Assembly: GCA_947095585.1 (NCBI GenBank)
Contig: OX352762.1
Span: 28,744,669-28,808,668 of the forward strand
Length of the DNA: 64,000 bases
Direction of reading: 5' to 3'
Source of the DNA: Nephrocerus scutellatus
Taxonomy: Eukaryota > Arthropoda > Insecta > Diptera > Pipunculidae
Part shown: positions 33,826 to 44,289 of the stretch, in pieces
How positions within the stretch are numbered: position 1 is the first letter of the stretch
Layout: the number at the start of each line of letters is the position of its first letter
The notes under the pieces: model-generated
Told to the model about the DNA's origin: nothing
Seen by the model: only the letters and a program-made list of their open reading frames with translations
Database searches by the model: none
Program-made: the position numbers and the translations under genes

Positions 33826-34205
33826 ACAATCCCATCTTCATGTTATTGAAGTTATATATACATATTTCATTAAAAACTAAAAAGAAACTAAATAAAATAA
33901 TACTAAAAATTAGTTTTAAAAAAAAATCTTTTATTAAAGTATAACTAGAGGTAGAAAATAAACTTTTGGTAGATCTGGAGCAGCTAAAACTGTTATAAAA
34001 TAAATAAGTCTCTCTTAACGTGCTTTTAAATCTCAAATGCTTAGCATGGTGCTTTGAATTTTTGTGCTTTTTTTGAGCCTTAAATATTCCAGATTTCCTT
34101 AATAAACATTGCAACAATGCAGTAATTTATTTTGTGATATTTCTAGCTGCTCCAGATCTACCCCAAATTTAAAAAATAAAATTAATATTATTTTATTTAA
34201 AGTGA
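33826..34205. mobile_element. Fold-back-like element core
   Basis: Arms GGTAGATCTGGAGCAGCTAA (start of 33968-34006) and TTAGCTGCTCCAGATCTACC-like text (end of 34125-34162) are inverted repeats of about 39 bases at roughly 80 percent identity, around a 118-base inner segment. Outside the left arm a block (33830-33960) leads into the minisatellite; outside the right arm the start of the same block appears (TATTATTTTATTTA) and then stops near 34205. The layout minisatellite-block-arm-inner-arm-block is that of a fold-back element with one half lost. Confidence 0.6.
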
Positions 34206-34457
34206 ACACATTTCCTTTACCTGTAATTATTGTTGCGAAACTCTCTTGTGTGTAGCAAAGAGAAGAAAATATGCGATGCAAGGAGACGACCTGCTCGTGA
34301 AAATTTTAACTAAATTTGGACAAACTACTCGTATGCCACAATACTATAACTGGCAACTTCTCGTGTAAATTTCACATATTCTTTTTTCGCTACTATTTCT
34401 CTCCTACTCTTTCACAGTGTTACCATAGATTGAACTATTAAGAATTCACGCTCAGCT

Positions 34458-34508
34458 GGCTTAATTGAGGATGTCCAATTTTGGATCTACTGTTCGCAGA
34501 CGTGGAGA
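34458..34508 (-). mobile_element. RTE-like fragment, 50 bp
   Basis: The block TTAATTGAGGATGTCCAATT, then TTGGATCTACTGTTCGCAGA, then CGTGG matches the minus-strand version of 18420-18465 (the MVATSA region) and 58975-59010. It is a tiny isolated scrap of the ATG-tailed RTE family. Confidence 0.55.
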
Positions 34509-34529
34509 GAGTCGTGTAATTTTATTTTC

Positions 34530-34960
34530 ACGCGCCCATAGCCGAAAGTGACTGTTTCGTACGCTATAAACTAGCCTCGAAAGTAGCCCATAACAATAAT
34601 AGTTATGTTATGATATAAACGTCTTTTGTTATTTACTACAACCTCAACGAACACATTGCGCATGAGCAAGAATTCTCTTTTGTTTGTCATTTGTGATTTC
34701 TGCTTCTCTCTCGATTTAGCAGAAAAACCGGTTTGGACGCGTGAAAAATTCATTTCTTTGTTATTTACTGCAGTCACAGCGAACACACATTCTCACATTT
34801 CTGCTTCTCTCTCGTTTAAGCAAAAAAAAACCGGTTTGGACGCGAGAAAAATAGCGTACACGACTTGCAGAAAAGTGCTCATCGTGCTCGTTAGATTGCC
34901 GAACTCGGCTACCGCCTCTTTCGTCAAGCTTCGACCTCGCACGATAAACTCCACTTTCCT
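34530..34960 (-). repeat. Dispersed repeat Y, longest copy, with internal duplication
   Basis: On the minus strand it runs from TTATCGTGCGAGG (about 34945) to CAGTCACTTTCGGC, TATGGGCGCG (about 34535). Inside, a block containing TTTCTGCTTCTCTCTCG, CCGGTTTGGACGCG and GAAAAAT occurs twice (about 34695-34750 and 34795-34852), roughly 100 bases apart; the other copies have it once or not at all. An 80-codon frame across it is not convincing. Ends are near CGACCTCGCACGATAAACTC and CACGCGCCCATAGCCG, not clear TIRs. Confidence 0.6.
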
Positions 34961-35089
34961 TGCTCGTTCTGTAATATACTATTGGGATGCAGAATTCTCT
35001 CATGACTTTATAACATGTTCTACTTTCTACCTATGCTATCATAAGCGGCTAGAATAGGATAGTAAAGCGAGCTACTCATCTCGCCATAG

Positions 35090-35530
35090 GGATAGTTGTA
35101 ATTCAGTCTAAACACTGAATTATCTTAAAAGCCCAAAAGTAACCATTTAACTCACAAAATTCGTAATAATTTTTTTTGGAATTTTTTTTTTCTGTGAGAA
35201 AAAAACTTTGTTTTCTTATTTTTTGGGAAGATTTTTATTTCTTAAAATAACTTTTTTTTTAAAAAAAATTTTTTTTTTTAAAGAACACTTTTTTAAAAAA
35301 AAATTGTATTTTTTTTACACGCGCCACACGCGTCACAATTGTTTAAAGTCCCATTCAGTCCCATTAGATGCCGAGATATACGAATTCCTACCAAAAATTT
35401 TCAACTACCATAGACACACGAGCTAATGTCTAATGCTAATGCTATGCGAGTGACTACACATACCCGTGTATGTATATTTAGTTGTAATTCAGTCTAAAGA
35501 CTAATTTATCTTAGAAGCCTAATAGTAAGC
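35090..35530. repeat. Pair of ~50-bp direct repeats around an A/T homopolymer core
   Basis: AGTTGTAATTCAGTCTAAAC (from 35090) and AGTTGTAATTCAGTCTAAAG (from 35480) start two matching segments that continue with TTATCTTA.AAGCC and AGTAA. Between them 35165-35315 is nearly pure T and A runs that can fold back on themselves. A CACGCGCCACACGCGTCACA segment (35319-35338) also recurs in decayed form near 44555 and 44690. Small LTR-like repeats are possible, but no primer site or coding sequence supports that. Confidence 0.4.
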
Positions 35531-35845
35531 AACGTAAAATGTAGGTCTTTCATTCATAAGCGATAGGCCATTCAGTCATTTTTACCGATAGGAGCACTTT
35601 CACCGCGAGCAATGTTAACTGGTATGGTATGATTGTATGGTACTTTTCATAATTTTGAAGCTTAATCAATGAAAAGAACCGCACGATCTAGTTGCGCAAC
35701 ATTACAATTAGTGACTCCGAAGGGTGTCACCTAGTTTCCATTTTCTACTTTTCCTCATATTTGTATAGTCACCCCCCACCCCCACTAGTTGTAGTTATAT
35801 TAAACTATTGTATTTTAATATTTAGTACTAAGTAAAAACAGTTTA

Positions 35846-36146
35846 TGTGGGCGCCGTGGCTAAGTGGATAACTGCATATCTGCTGAGCAGGAGATTTGTG
35901 GTTCGAATCCCAGTAACACCAAAAGTATTTTTCACGGCGTCCCACCACTCGCGAATGTCTGACAAGCCTCCGAGAGTAATATAACTTGCCATGGAAAGCT
36001 TCTCAATTAGCCGTTCGGATACGGCATTACTTTGTAGGTCCCTTCCATTTGTGTGAAAAAATGAACATGCACAACATAAATGGTCGCGCGAACCTAGGTC
36101 TTGGATGCCACGGTCTGTCGCGCCAAATATTATTATTATTATTACT
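35846..36146 (+). mobile_element. Complete tRNA-derived SINE with TSD
   Basis: The head has an RNA polymerase III A box, TGGCTAAGTGG (35857-35867), and a canonical B box, GGTTCGAATCC (35900-35910), 32 bases apart, inside GGGCGCCGTGGC...CCCAGTAACACC. The tRNA-unrelated body follows (AAAAGTATTTTTCACGGCGT, GAGAGTAATATAACTTGCCA, GGTCGCGCGAAC, GGTCTGTCGCGCC), and the tail is ATT repeats. Direct repeats AAAACAGTTTA (35835-35845, 36147-36157) are an exact 11-bp TSD. It is not a tRNA gene: the arms do not close as a cloverleaf and the body is far too long. Confidence 0.9.
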
Positions 36147-36194
36147 AAAACAGTTTAAATAAAAAATTAAAAAATTAAAAATCTTGTACAATTT

Positions 36195-36430
36195 TTGGTT
36201 TGGGGGTAAACGACAAGTTGCGTTGGAAGGAGAACATACTGTTCGTCACTAAAAACGCTGAGAATTGGTGCAAAAAGTTATTTACTGCCTCTAATTTGTC
36301 CTCCTTTTATTCCAATTTTGCCATGTGTGGTCGTAGATCTACTATATGCGATGAAATTTGTAGGGGACAAAACTCCATTGCGAACAGCAATGCTTACCAC
36401 TTTCGATGTTTCAACACTATTTTAAGATAA
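36195..36430 (+). pseudogene. Possible reverse transcriptase thumb fragment
   Basis: The text GVNDKLRWKENILFVTKNAE resembles the LGV..D.LTW..HI segment after the palm of Jockey/CR1 ORF2. The following residues do not continue convincingly. No other retrotransposon motif is adjacent, so this is a weak call. Confidence 0.25.
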
Positions 36431-36914
36431 ATTGAGTTGCATTCATCTGCTTTATAAATTCAATCGCATTAATATTTCACTTCAAATGGCCATTCCGCCC
36501 CCTCACCCCTTAAGACAATCTTCGGGGGTAATGTTTTTTTTAGATTCTTTTTTTACAAATCTAAAAAAATGTTTCAATTCCTCATTACTCCAATCCTTAA
36601 GCGTCCTGGATAACAATACTAAAAATTGAGGTGTGGTCACAAAACGACTTTCTTTTACGGGCGGGGCCGGAATCTTCTGTAAATGTATGTTTTTTTTTGT
36701 TTTTTTTTTTAAATCTCTTTTGCACTTAACATATTTCTCCTAAGTGCTATACTTTTTGAGTTATTCGCAAAAACACGAAAAACTGTCTAAGTAAACTGTC
36801 ACTTCCGGCTGTCAGATTTCTGTCAAAATCTTCTGGCCCCTCACAATTTATGTAAAAAGCTTAAATATGAATTTTTTATTCCGATAAGTTTAGCTGTCTG
36901 GCCTGGGGACACAT

Positions 36915-37055
36915 ACAGACGTACAGACATACAAACAGGGATTTTTTTGTTTTCGCTTTTTTTGACTCAGTAGATACGGTAATGGGTAAATGCAAAAATC
37001 CAGAGTTCGAAAATATACATCATTACTATACTTCCTTTTACTATGTAAAAGAAAG
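36915..37055 (+). repeat. Dispersed repeat Z, copy 2
   Basis: Matches 1-125: CAGACGTACAGACATACAAA, a T-rich run with TTTTCGCTTTTTTTGACTCA, GTAGATACGGTAATGGGTAA, and TATACTTCCTTTTACTATG. It ends in a small hairpin whose arms are CTTCCTTTTAC and GTAAAAGAAAG (one mismatch) and passes into an element X start. Confidence 0.6.
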
Positions 37056-37350
37056 TAAAACAACCAATAAAACAATTTTTTCATGTAAATTCTCTAATCG
37101 GATTTACACACATGTGTTCAAAGTTTGAAGAAAATCGGGTTAATTTTTTAAAAAAATTATATGGGCACCCCTCAGCCCTAAGGCCTGATCACTTCCAAAA
37201 TTTTATAAAAACTGTTGCCACTGGAGATACACATGTGTGCAAAGTTTCAATAAAATCGGGCTTTCGGAAGTGGGATAAAAATTGATCACAAGATTGGCCA
37301 GCCAACCAGCCACTGACAGGCAGTCGGTCACGCGTAGTTAACATTATTAC
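37056..37350 (+). mobile_element. Element X, short copy
   Basis: AAAACAACCAATAAAACAA and TTTTTCATGTAAATTCTC form the 5' end. One and a half internal units follow (ACACATGTGTTCAAAGTTTG, GGCCTGATCACTTCC, ATACACATGTGTGCAAAGTT). The 3' part has GATCACAAGATTGGCCAGCC and CACGCGTAGTTAACATTATT. It lacks the terminal GAGAATTTAAA, so the last bases are lost or changed. Confidence 0.6.
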
Positions 37351-37857
37351 GAAAAGTAGTAAGAAGCGCAGATAATGGGGTTCGATTCCTAGATAAATCG
37401 CAATGTACAGGCTCGTCCAAAAATAAGTTCTAACTAAAATTGGGATTAAAAATAGCATACGACCTTTTAGATTATTTGAAATTTGAAATGTAACCGCCTG
37501 TAAGTTTGAATCATTATGTACTGGTCAAAAATGTAGTCAAATGTAGTTTGTGCGGTTTGCCCGGTAGTTGTGTAGGAACATGACTGAACATGTAGTTTAT
37601 TTTTAGAAGATGACTCATTGCATATATGTATCCTTAGTTGTAAATGAGGGAATAAGGCTACAATTTTCTGGTCTTTTATCGATATTTCTGCCTATTATAT
37701 TTCTATGATTATAATATTGGCTGTTTCTGAAAGCTTTTCAATGAGTAGAAAAGGTGGCGTTAGCTGCAGAGAAATTATTAGCTAATTGGAATTTAACGAG
37801 TGCAGTTGAAAAGCAGTTGCAGAAATATTGTGAAGTACCAAGTAATAAATGTTTTTG
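37351..37857. other. No recognised gene
   Basis: AT-rich. A mariner-like GGCTCGTCCAAAAATAAGTT near 37410 was considered, but no transposase or matching opposite end is present. Confidence 0.35.
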
Positions 37858-38025
37858 TTTTTTTTTAGATTAAGATATTTTATTAAACATTTAAGTAATA
37901 TACAATTTTTAAACTTATAACTATTATTAATAAGTGTGGGCTCAACAATAGGGGCTCGACGTATTTACATTGTCTTAATTTATTTTGTATTGCTTATAAT
38001 TAAACAATATTTTTGACTACATAAG
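37858..38025 (-). mobile_element. Jockey 3' untranslated fragment
   Basis: This is the reverse complement of the 3' untranslated end of the Jockey copy at 16900-17065. It shares the T run (A tail), AGATTAAGATATTTTATTAA, AAGTGTGGGCTCAACAATAG, GGGCTCGACGTATTT and TATTGCTTATAATTAAACAA. Only about 165 bases are present, a strongly 5'-truncated insertion. Divergence includes small indels, so it is older or a different sub-lineage. Confidence 0.8.
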
Positions 38026-39964
38026 TGTTTTTGTGTACATTTAAAAGTTGTCCAGTATAAAATTGTGAACTTGTATTGTTTTTACGGTCTATTTAATAAT
38101 GTTGTTATTTGTAAATTAATAAACTTTTGTTGTGTTCTATTTGCAAGATCCTTTACGAAATCGAAAGCCTGAATTTCGTAACAATATAGAGAATTTAATA
38201 AAAAAATGTCAATGCAAATTAACACCGAATTATTTTAATTCATTTTAAATCTGAAATAAATTATATTATTCAACAAAATGTAGCATGTGGTTTTGAGCTA
38301 ACTTTCCTTTATTTTATCCTGGAGAGACCGAATGATAAAAGTCACCTAAAAATCTCGTCCGCATTTATTTCAACTTAACGTCAATTTGTATTAAATTAGA
38401 TGAATGAAAGATGAAAGAAAACGTTTAAAGAAGTTATACCTGTGCATTGTTGTCGCATCGAAAGTTAGGGACACTTAATTTTCTAATTGTGTTCGAAAAT
38501 GTTGAAAAAACCATTTTTTCATGTTGGCAAATATTATTACATACTAAACACCGTACTTCTGGTCGCAATGCAAGTAAAGAGGAGCCTAAGAGTCACGTAG
38601 GTACACTTTGAGACTAAAGTTGCACAGACACTCTTAAACTCAACAACAACAACAACAACAAAAATCTTTTTTGTGAAGAAAAATAATTCTTAAGTGGTGC
38701 CTGAGAGACACGTCTAAAAGCAACTACTAAGACCGGAGCTCTGTATTGCGGCTATAATGATGGTCATTCATTTATCTTGCAACACTCCAACTCCACAGCA
38801 AACACTTAAAGAATCTAAGTGGATCCTTTTAAAGTTTATGATGTTTCGTCGACGACTACGTAGGTGTGTGTGCGACTGACTATAAACGGTGCCGGGCAAC
38901 CTCCCAAGTGAAAAGCCTCTCAAAATAATGTGCAAAATCTGCAGCCATTGTAATTGGATAATTATGTAATGTCTTACGTAGAAAGACACAAAAAACACAA
39001 AAGTGCACCACTTTTGTGTGTGGAGTGTCTTGTCGCTTCCTCCCTCCCATCCACAGCTCAATCCCCTACCACAGTGCCAAGACACAAGTTCATTTTTTAT
39101 GTACCCATTTTAGACAGTTCTTGCAATATGTTTCGTTTTGCAATTTTTAAAAATATCTTGGTACTTATGCTACTCTTATCAGTTCAGTTAGCGAAAAAAA
39201 TTGTCGCCAGCGAAAGAAGGAAATGGCATTCTTGAGAATAATGTTGTTCTACGCGACTGGAAGTTATCTCACTAAATCTGATAATGACTCCATGTCGTTT
39301 CGCAGACTTCGTCGGTGGGTATACTACATTTGGTAAGTGGACATGGCATGGCACCTTCTCTACCACACAGAAGGTAGTCATCCTCCTTTCTCGACTCAAG
39401 GACGACAATTTAATGCGAGACTTAAGGTCTTCACAGTATCAGTTGCAGCTTCTGATGTAAACTGCAACATACTGGCAATGCCTTTCAACGGTTATTAGCA
39501 ACTTAATGTAGTGGAAATTAGCTCTGCTACGAAGGAGAAGATAGCATTGCTGGTACTTACTGATGTCTCTTTGAAAGAATGTTTCACACACACACACCCT
39601 TGCATTCAATTAAATTTTATATTTTTGCTAGATTACATTGTCATGCCATTGTACAAAAAGAATTCCTCTGAAAGCGAACCATTAAAATCCAAATCGAATG
39701 TATTTTTTACTCAATAATTAATTCCAAAGAAATTGGAAATATGAAGATCGTTCTTTGGAGAGAATTTATAATCCGTTTTTTATGTTATTCAAAATATTCT
39801 GAAGGTTAAAGCAACAAACAGGACAAAACGAAAATAAATAGTAGATAAGAAATATCTTCTAACCAGATGGAATAGTTCTTCTTGAGAATTTGCAATTTCA
39901 GAAAAGAAATTACAATTTTCCCATAATGTGCACAATTACAGATAAATATACAATTGGTAAAGTC
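38026..39964. other. No recognised gene
   Basis: AT-rich DNA with a CAA microsatellite at 38642-38660 and a TG/CA-rich patch near 39000. A 93-codon frame at 38954-39235 ends in a hydrophobic stretch (IFKNILVLMLLLSVQLAKKI), which could be a membrane segment, but nothing else supports a gene. No transposon motif seen. Confidence 0.35.
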
Positions 39965-40012
39965 TACATGGGGTAACCAGGATCCTGGGAATCCCCCGCT
40001 GGGGCATCGGAT

Positions 40013-41319
40013 ATGCAGGCCCAAACCCTATCGATGGCTAAGATGTCTGGCCAAGGTCTCAGAGGCAGCAAGCTACTGGCTATGTGTGAGGATTCACTTA
40101 TTAGTGATTCATCATCGGAGGGCAGCACGTTGACTGAGTCAATGGGATGTCTTCGCTTGGAGAATGACACAGGTTTAGACTCGACGGTCATCCTTGCGAC
40201 ATCTTTTGCAAGGAAGGTTAATGAGTTTGAATCTGATGGAACTCTTCTTCATGGAGGAAAGGTGGTTGATCGAGTACCTGCTTTGGATGATCAGGTTTCA
40301 ACTGGTCTACCTTCCTAAACCTGTCCAAGGGCGTCTCGTCACCGAGAACGAGTAAACCTGTAACTCGAAATATCTCTGAGGTACGGGAGAGAATCGGTAG
40401 AGTGGATGAGACAAAACTGGGCACTATAAAGCCTGTGCTAAAGTCGAAAAGGCGATGGGGAAAGAAGAAGAGGCGTGAATGATTGGATGAAATAAAAATG
40501 GATGCCGATTTATCACAGACCGCTAATTCAATTCCCACGAGCGGCAAACAACCTGGACCTGGTGAGGAATCATCGGATCTGGGGAACTTGTCAAATACCC
40601 AAATCACCAATGAGAAGAAGAGGAAGAGGAAGAAAAGGAAAATCCAATCCGATTCTGACTTGACTTCGGAATCTCTGACTACAGCACTGAACACAAGACC
40701 TGCACCAGAAATGGACTGTTTGCCCAGTTATTCAAAGGCTTTAAAACTCGCTGAGGTAGACAAGTCGACACAGAGGTGCAGCTATTCTGAAATAGCGGCC
40801 AAAGTATTGACAGCTGTTATATCAGCGAGGAAGGATGAAGGCAAGATATCCAAAAAACAACTTGACTTTGTCAAAGAACGCCTTTGGAAATTTGTGGTGG
40901 AAAAAGATTCACCGACATTCGAGGGAATGGACCTGGATCAGGGCACCATTAAAGTGCAATGTTCTAAGGAACGCTCCTTCGAATGGCTTTCATCAAAGGT
41001 AGGAGCTTTACCAGCCTTTGAAGGCAGTACGTTCTTCATAAGCAGAGGGGAACGCCAAAAGCTGGTAAAGGTGACAATCCGTTTGCCTGAAAAACTTCGG
41101 AAGCCTGCGGAAATTGTCGCTCTGAGCCCAAAATCACAAATAAATGGCGAGTCTACTCACAGAAAGAGTGTGGAGATGATGCTCCCTGCTCTTTGTGGGA
41201 GTGGACGAGCCATCTGTCAAGATTCTGAAAGAAAGGTTTGGATTGCATCCCTACTCCTTTCTTGGTTGTGCCTCAGTGCTCTTCAAAGGAAGTGGCAGGT
41301 AAAAAATTACCCAGATTAA
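40013..41319 (+). pseudogene. LOA-like ORF1 (Gag-like) remnant
   Basis: The first frame (40013-40318) encodes a Ser/Glu-rich N terminus (DSLISDSSSEGSTLTESMG). After a frameshift a second frame (40483-41319) continues with a basic patch, EKKRKRKKRKIQSD, then YSEIAAKVLTAVISARKDEG and WKFVVEKDSPTFEG. It goes on with RSFEWLSSKVGALPAFEGST and LVKVTIRLPEKLRKPAEIVA. The last block resembles the conserved core of ORF1 in LOA-group elements. No CCHC knuckle is seen before the stop. The basic patch could direct nuclear entry or bind nucleic acid; that is inference. Confidence 0.6.
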
Positions 41320-41339
41320 CTTGCAGCATAACAAATCGG

Positions 41340-44189
41340 CTACTGCTCATCTATGCAGTAGTCATGCGAAGTTGTAAACATCACCTCAAATAATCATTGT
41401 GCAAGAGCCATAGTATATCGTGGATGTGGCTTAGGCATGATTAATTGGGGAACTGTCTTTTATAATGAAGGCAGTAATCGTCATCGGGCCTGTTTGATCA
41501 TTCCAAAAATTATCTCAGCCAATTTACTGCGACAGTTCCTTTTTCAAGAGCTTATCGCAGTTAAAATATCTTATCAGAAATGTGGGAGAAAGCATTGTGG
41601 CATCTGCTTATCTCCCATATGACTCCATTAGCCACCCTCCATCAAGGGAACTAATGGAACTGGTCAGATACTCTGAATCTAACAATCTGGGTCTAATTAT
41701 TGGATGCGATGCGAATTCTCAGCATACCGTCTTTGGATGCTGCAAATGCAACAACAGAGGACTTCAATTGTTGGACTATATACTTTCCACAGACTTGGTA
41801 ATAAATAACATTGGCAACGGGCCAACATTTATGAACATTCAGAGAAAAGAAATGATTGATCTAACGATGTCAAACGACAAGATGATCAACCAAATCAAAC
41901 GATGGAAAGTGATGAAAGATATCCATCGATATATTGGGTTTCAGTTAAGCGCCGAATTTAACACAATTCCCGCCGGCAAAAATCCAAAAAGAACTGACTG
42001 GACGAAATTCCAAGAGTCTCTTAAAGCTAAAACTTTGGAGGCGCAAAATGAAGCTCACAAACGAAGCTGAAATTGAAGAAAGAGCTCAAATTATGTGTAC
42101 CTAAATCCTTAATGGATAGGTTTGCTAAGTCCTGTCGAGCCAGAAAGGAGTGAAAAAGGAAAACTGTTCCCTGATGGAACAGTGAAATTCAAAAACTTCG
42201 CAAGATCTCACGGAAGCTTCTCAATAGAGCCTTAAAAACAGATCTTGAAAGCAACTGGGAGCCTTATAGAAGTAATCATAAAGAATTAAGGCAAAAAAGA
42301 TAAGGCTAAGCTCGAGTCCTATAGGAACTTCTGCTCCAAAATAAATGAGCTAAGAGAAACAGCAAGGCTCTGCAAAATCTTTCAGAAAGACAACAGGGCC
42401 AAACTCAACTCACTCAGGAAATCTGATGGCACTTTCACCAACTCTATGCCGGAGGAGAAAGCAGAGTGCTTAGGGAGACTAATAGTGTCAACTTGGCTTC
42501 AGAAGGAAGAAATGTCACCAGATATGATTGGTATGTAGCAGGAAAGGTGGCTAAATCGGAGACAATAGAATTCTATATTTCGTCCTTCAAGGATTTTAAA
42601 GCACCAGGTCCGGATGGTATATACCCAATAATGCTGAAACATGGTGGTGATAGGCCTCAGTGCCACCTGTACAAATCTACAGGCTGCTTTGAATCGGTTG
42701 GATAATTGGTGTAACAGAAATGGACTATCGGTAAATCCGAGTAAAACTACTGCAGTTTTATTTGGTCTTATTCCTCCTGTACTAAAAGGTTTCACTTTGC
42801 CAATCTCCAAATATTTAGGAGTAATTCTAGATTGCAAGATGATGTGGAAGATTCACCTGGAATCGATAATATCGAAAGCTCAGTTTACATTTATTTAATG
42901 CAAAAGAGCATTGGTAAATCATGAGGGCTGAGTCCGAAAATGGTACACTGGTTGTACTTAACGATAATCAGACCCATTCTAACCTAATCGGCAGTTGTTT
43001 GGTGGTCAAGAATTTGTCTGAAAATGGCTTGGAGGACACTAAGCAAATTGTAAAGGAACGTCTGCCTGGGAATAACAAGCGCAATGCTCTCTACATCGGC
43101 AGATGCCCTCAATACACTGTTAAATCTGCCACCTCTGGATGTAGTTATTCAGATGGAAGCGGTAAAACTATATGTCGACTTCACAAGAATAAGGTCTGGC
43201 ATTATGAGCATAAGAGTGGGCATGGAAACATATTCCAAAAGGTTTCGGAACAAATTCCTACGGCTTCTGATGCCTGTGGACAGTACTGTACCATTTCTTA
43301 TGTTCAAAAGAGGATATAAAGTTCAATACCCTAGCAGAGAAAGTTGAAAAAATTCAACTGAGATCCTAAGGGAATTCGAAGCCATATTCTACACTGACGG
43401 TTCTCTAACCGATGAAGGAACTGGTACAGGATGGTTCTTAGATGAGAATTCTAAAGAGTCATTCGCACTTGGAAAATGGCCAACTGTTTTTCAAACAGAA
43501 ATGTTTGATATTTTACAAGTTGCCAACTGGGCTGTTTTTAAAAGAATACAAGGACGAAACTTTGCAATATGTAGGGACAGCCAAGCTGCTCTACTAGCAC
43601 TGGAATCACCTTGTGTCAATTCGATTTGATTCGATTGTTCTAGAATGTAAGAGAAGACTGAACTCTATTTTGAGATGGAATTCAGTCACTCTTATCTGGG
43701 TTCCGGGACATAGAGGAATTAAAAGGAAATGAATTTGCTGATGCACTTGCAAGAAGTGGTTCTTCCGATAATCCTACTGCTCCGGAACCAATTATAGGCT
43801 TGAGTCAAGCAAGCCTAAATATTGGTATTCAAAGATTTATGGAAGCCGAACAGGAACAACGTTGGCACTCCATAAATATATGTAGAACTACCAAGCACTT
43901 TGTGGATAGGCCGAACAAAAACACTGCTAAGTTAATTTTGGGAATATCCAGAAGAAACTGTCGGAGCAGGGTCGGTTTACTTGCAGAACATAACCCAACT
44001 GGAAGTCATATGTTCAAGTTGGAACTTATATTGGATCCAATATGTAAGTCTTGCCTATGTAGCTGTCCTGCTTACTCCAGGCTACGGATGAACTTTTTTG
44101 GAAGGGATAAAATAACGATCGAAGAACTTCGGTCGTTGAAACTAGAACAAGTCCTTCGCTACCTTAAAGTAACGAACAGATTTGAATAG
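41340..44189 (+). pseudogene. LOA-like ORF2: endonuclease, RT remnant, RNase H
   Basis: The endonuclease has ESIVASAYLPYDSISHPPSR, LGLIIGCDANSQHTVFG (41690-41740) and RGLQLLDYILSTDLVINN; the usual SDHRYI motif is changed to DIHRYI (about 41918-41935). The reverse transcriptase keeps FKAPGPDGIYPIMLKHG (42595-42645), then jumps to LDNWCNRNGLSVNPSKTTAV. About 170 expected residues, including the active site, are gone. RNase H retains FYTDGSLTDEGTGTG (43387-43431), CRDSQAALLALES and IWVPGHRGIKG; a frameshift lies after LALESPCVNS. The C-terminal frame 43800-44189 is open and ends CKSCLCSCPAYSRLR then LRYLKVTNRFE. Confidence 0.75.
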
Positions 44190-44289
44190 TGAACTTACTG
44201 GGAACGAGTACAATGGACCGATGGGGCGAGTGCTCTTGTGTGGTTTTTCTCAGATTATAACACCAACCCACTACAATATACAATATATG

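Larger units (their letters stand above)
39970..44280 (+). mobile_element. LOA-like non-LTR retrotransposon, near full span, decayed
   Basis: This is the only copy in the window that spans ORF1 and ORF2 in order: an ORF1 remnant (40013-41319), endonuclease (41340-41960), linker and reverse transcriptase start (42080-42630), part of the thumb (42680-42900), RNase H (43370-43760) and a terminal domain ending at 44189. The 3' end is near 44280 at an ATATATGATGATAAATG stretch. The palm, including the active site, is deleted. The element is internally shortened and inactive. Confidence 0.8.

Noticed and set aside
35851..35925. Functional tRNA gene
   Set aside because: The A and B boxes are good, but acceptor and anticodon arms do not pair convincingly. 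The segment heads a 300-base retroposon with TSD and ATT tail, so it is a SINE head.
37405..37560. Second mariner
   Set aside because: GGCTCGTCCAAAAATAAGTT looks like a mariner end, but no transposase text or matching opposite repeat is present.
38954..39235. Small membrane protein gene
   Set aside because: The hydrophobic run near the C terminus is suggestive, but start context, conservation and domain are all lacking, and overlapping minus-strand frames are equally open.
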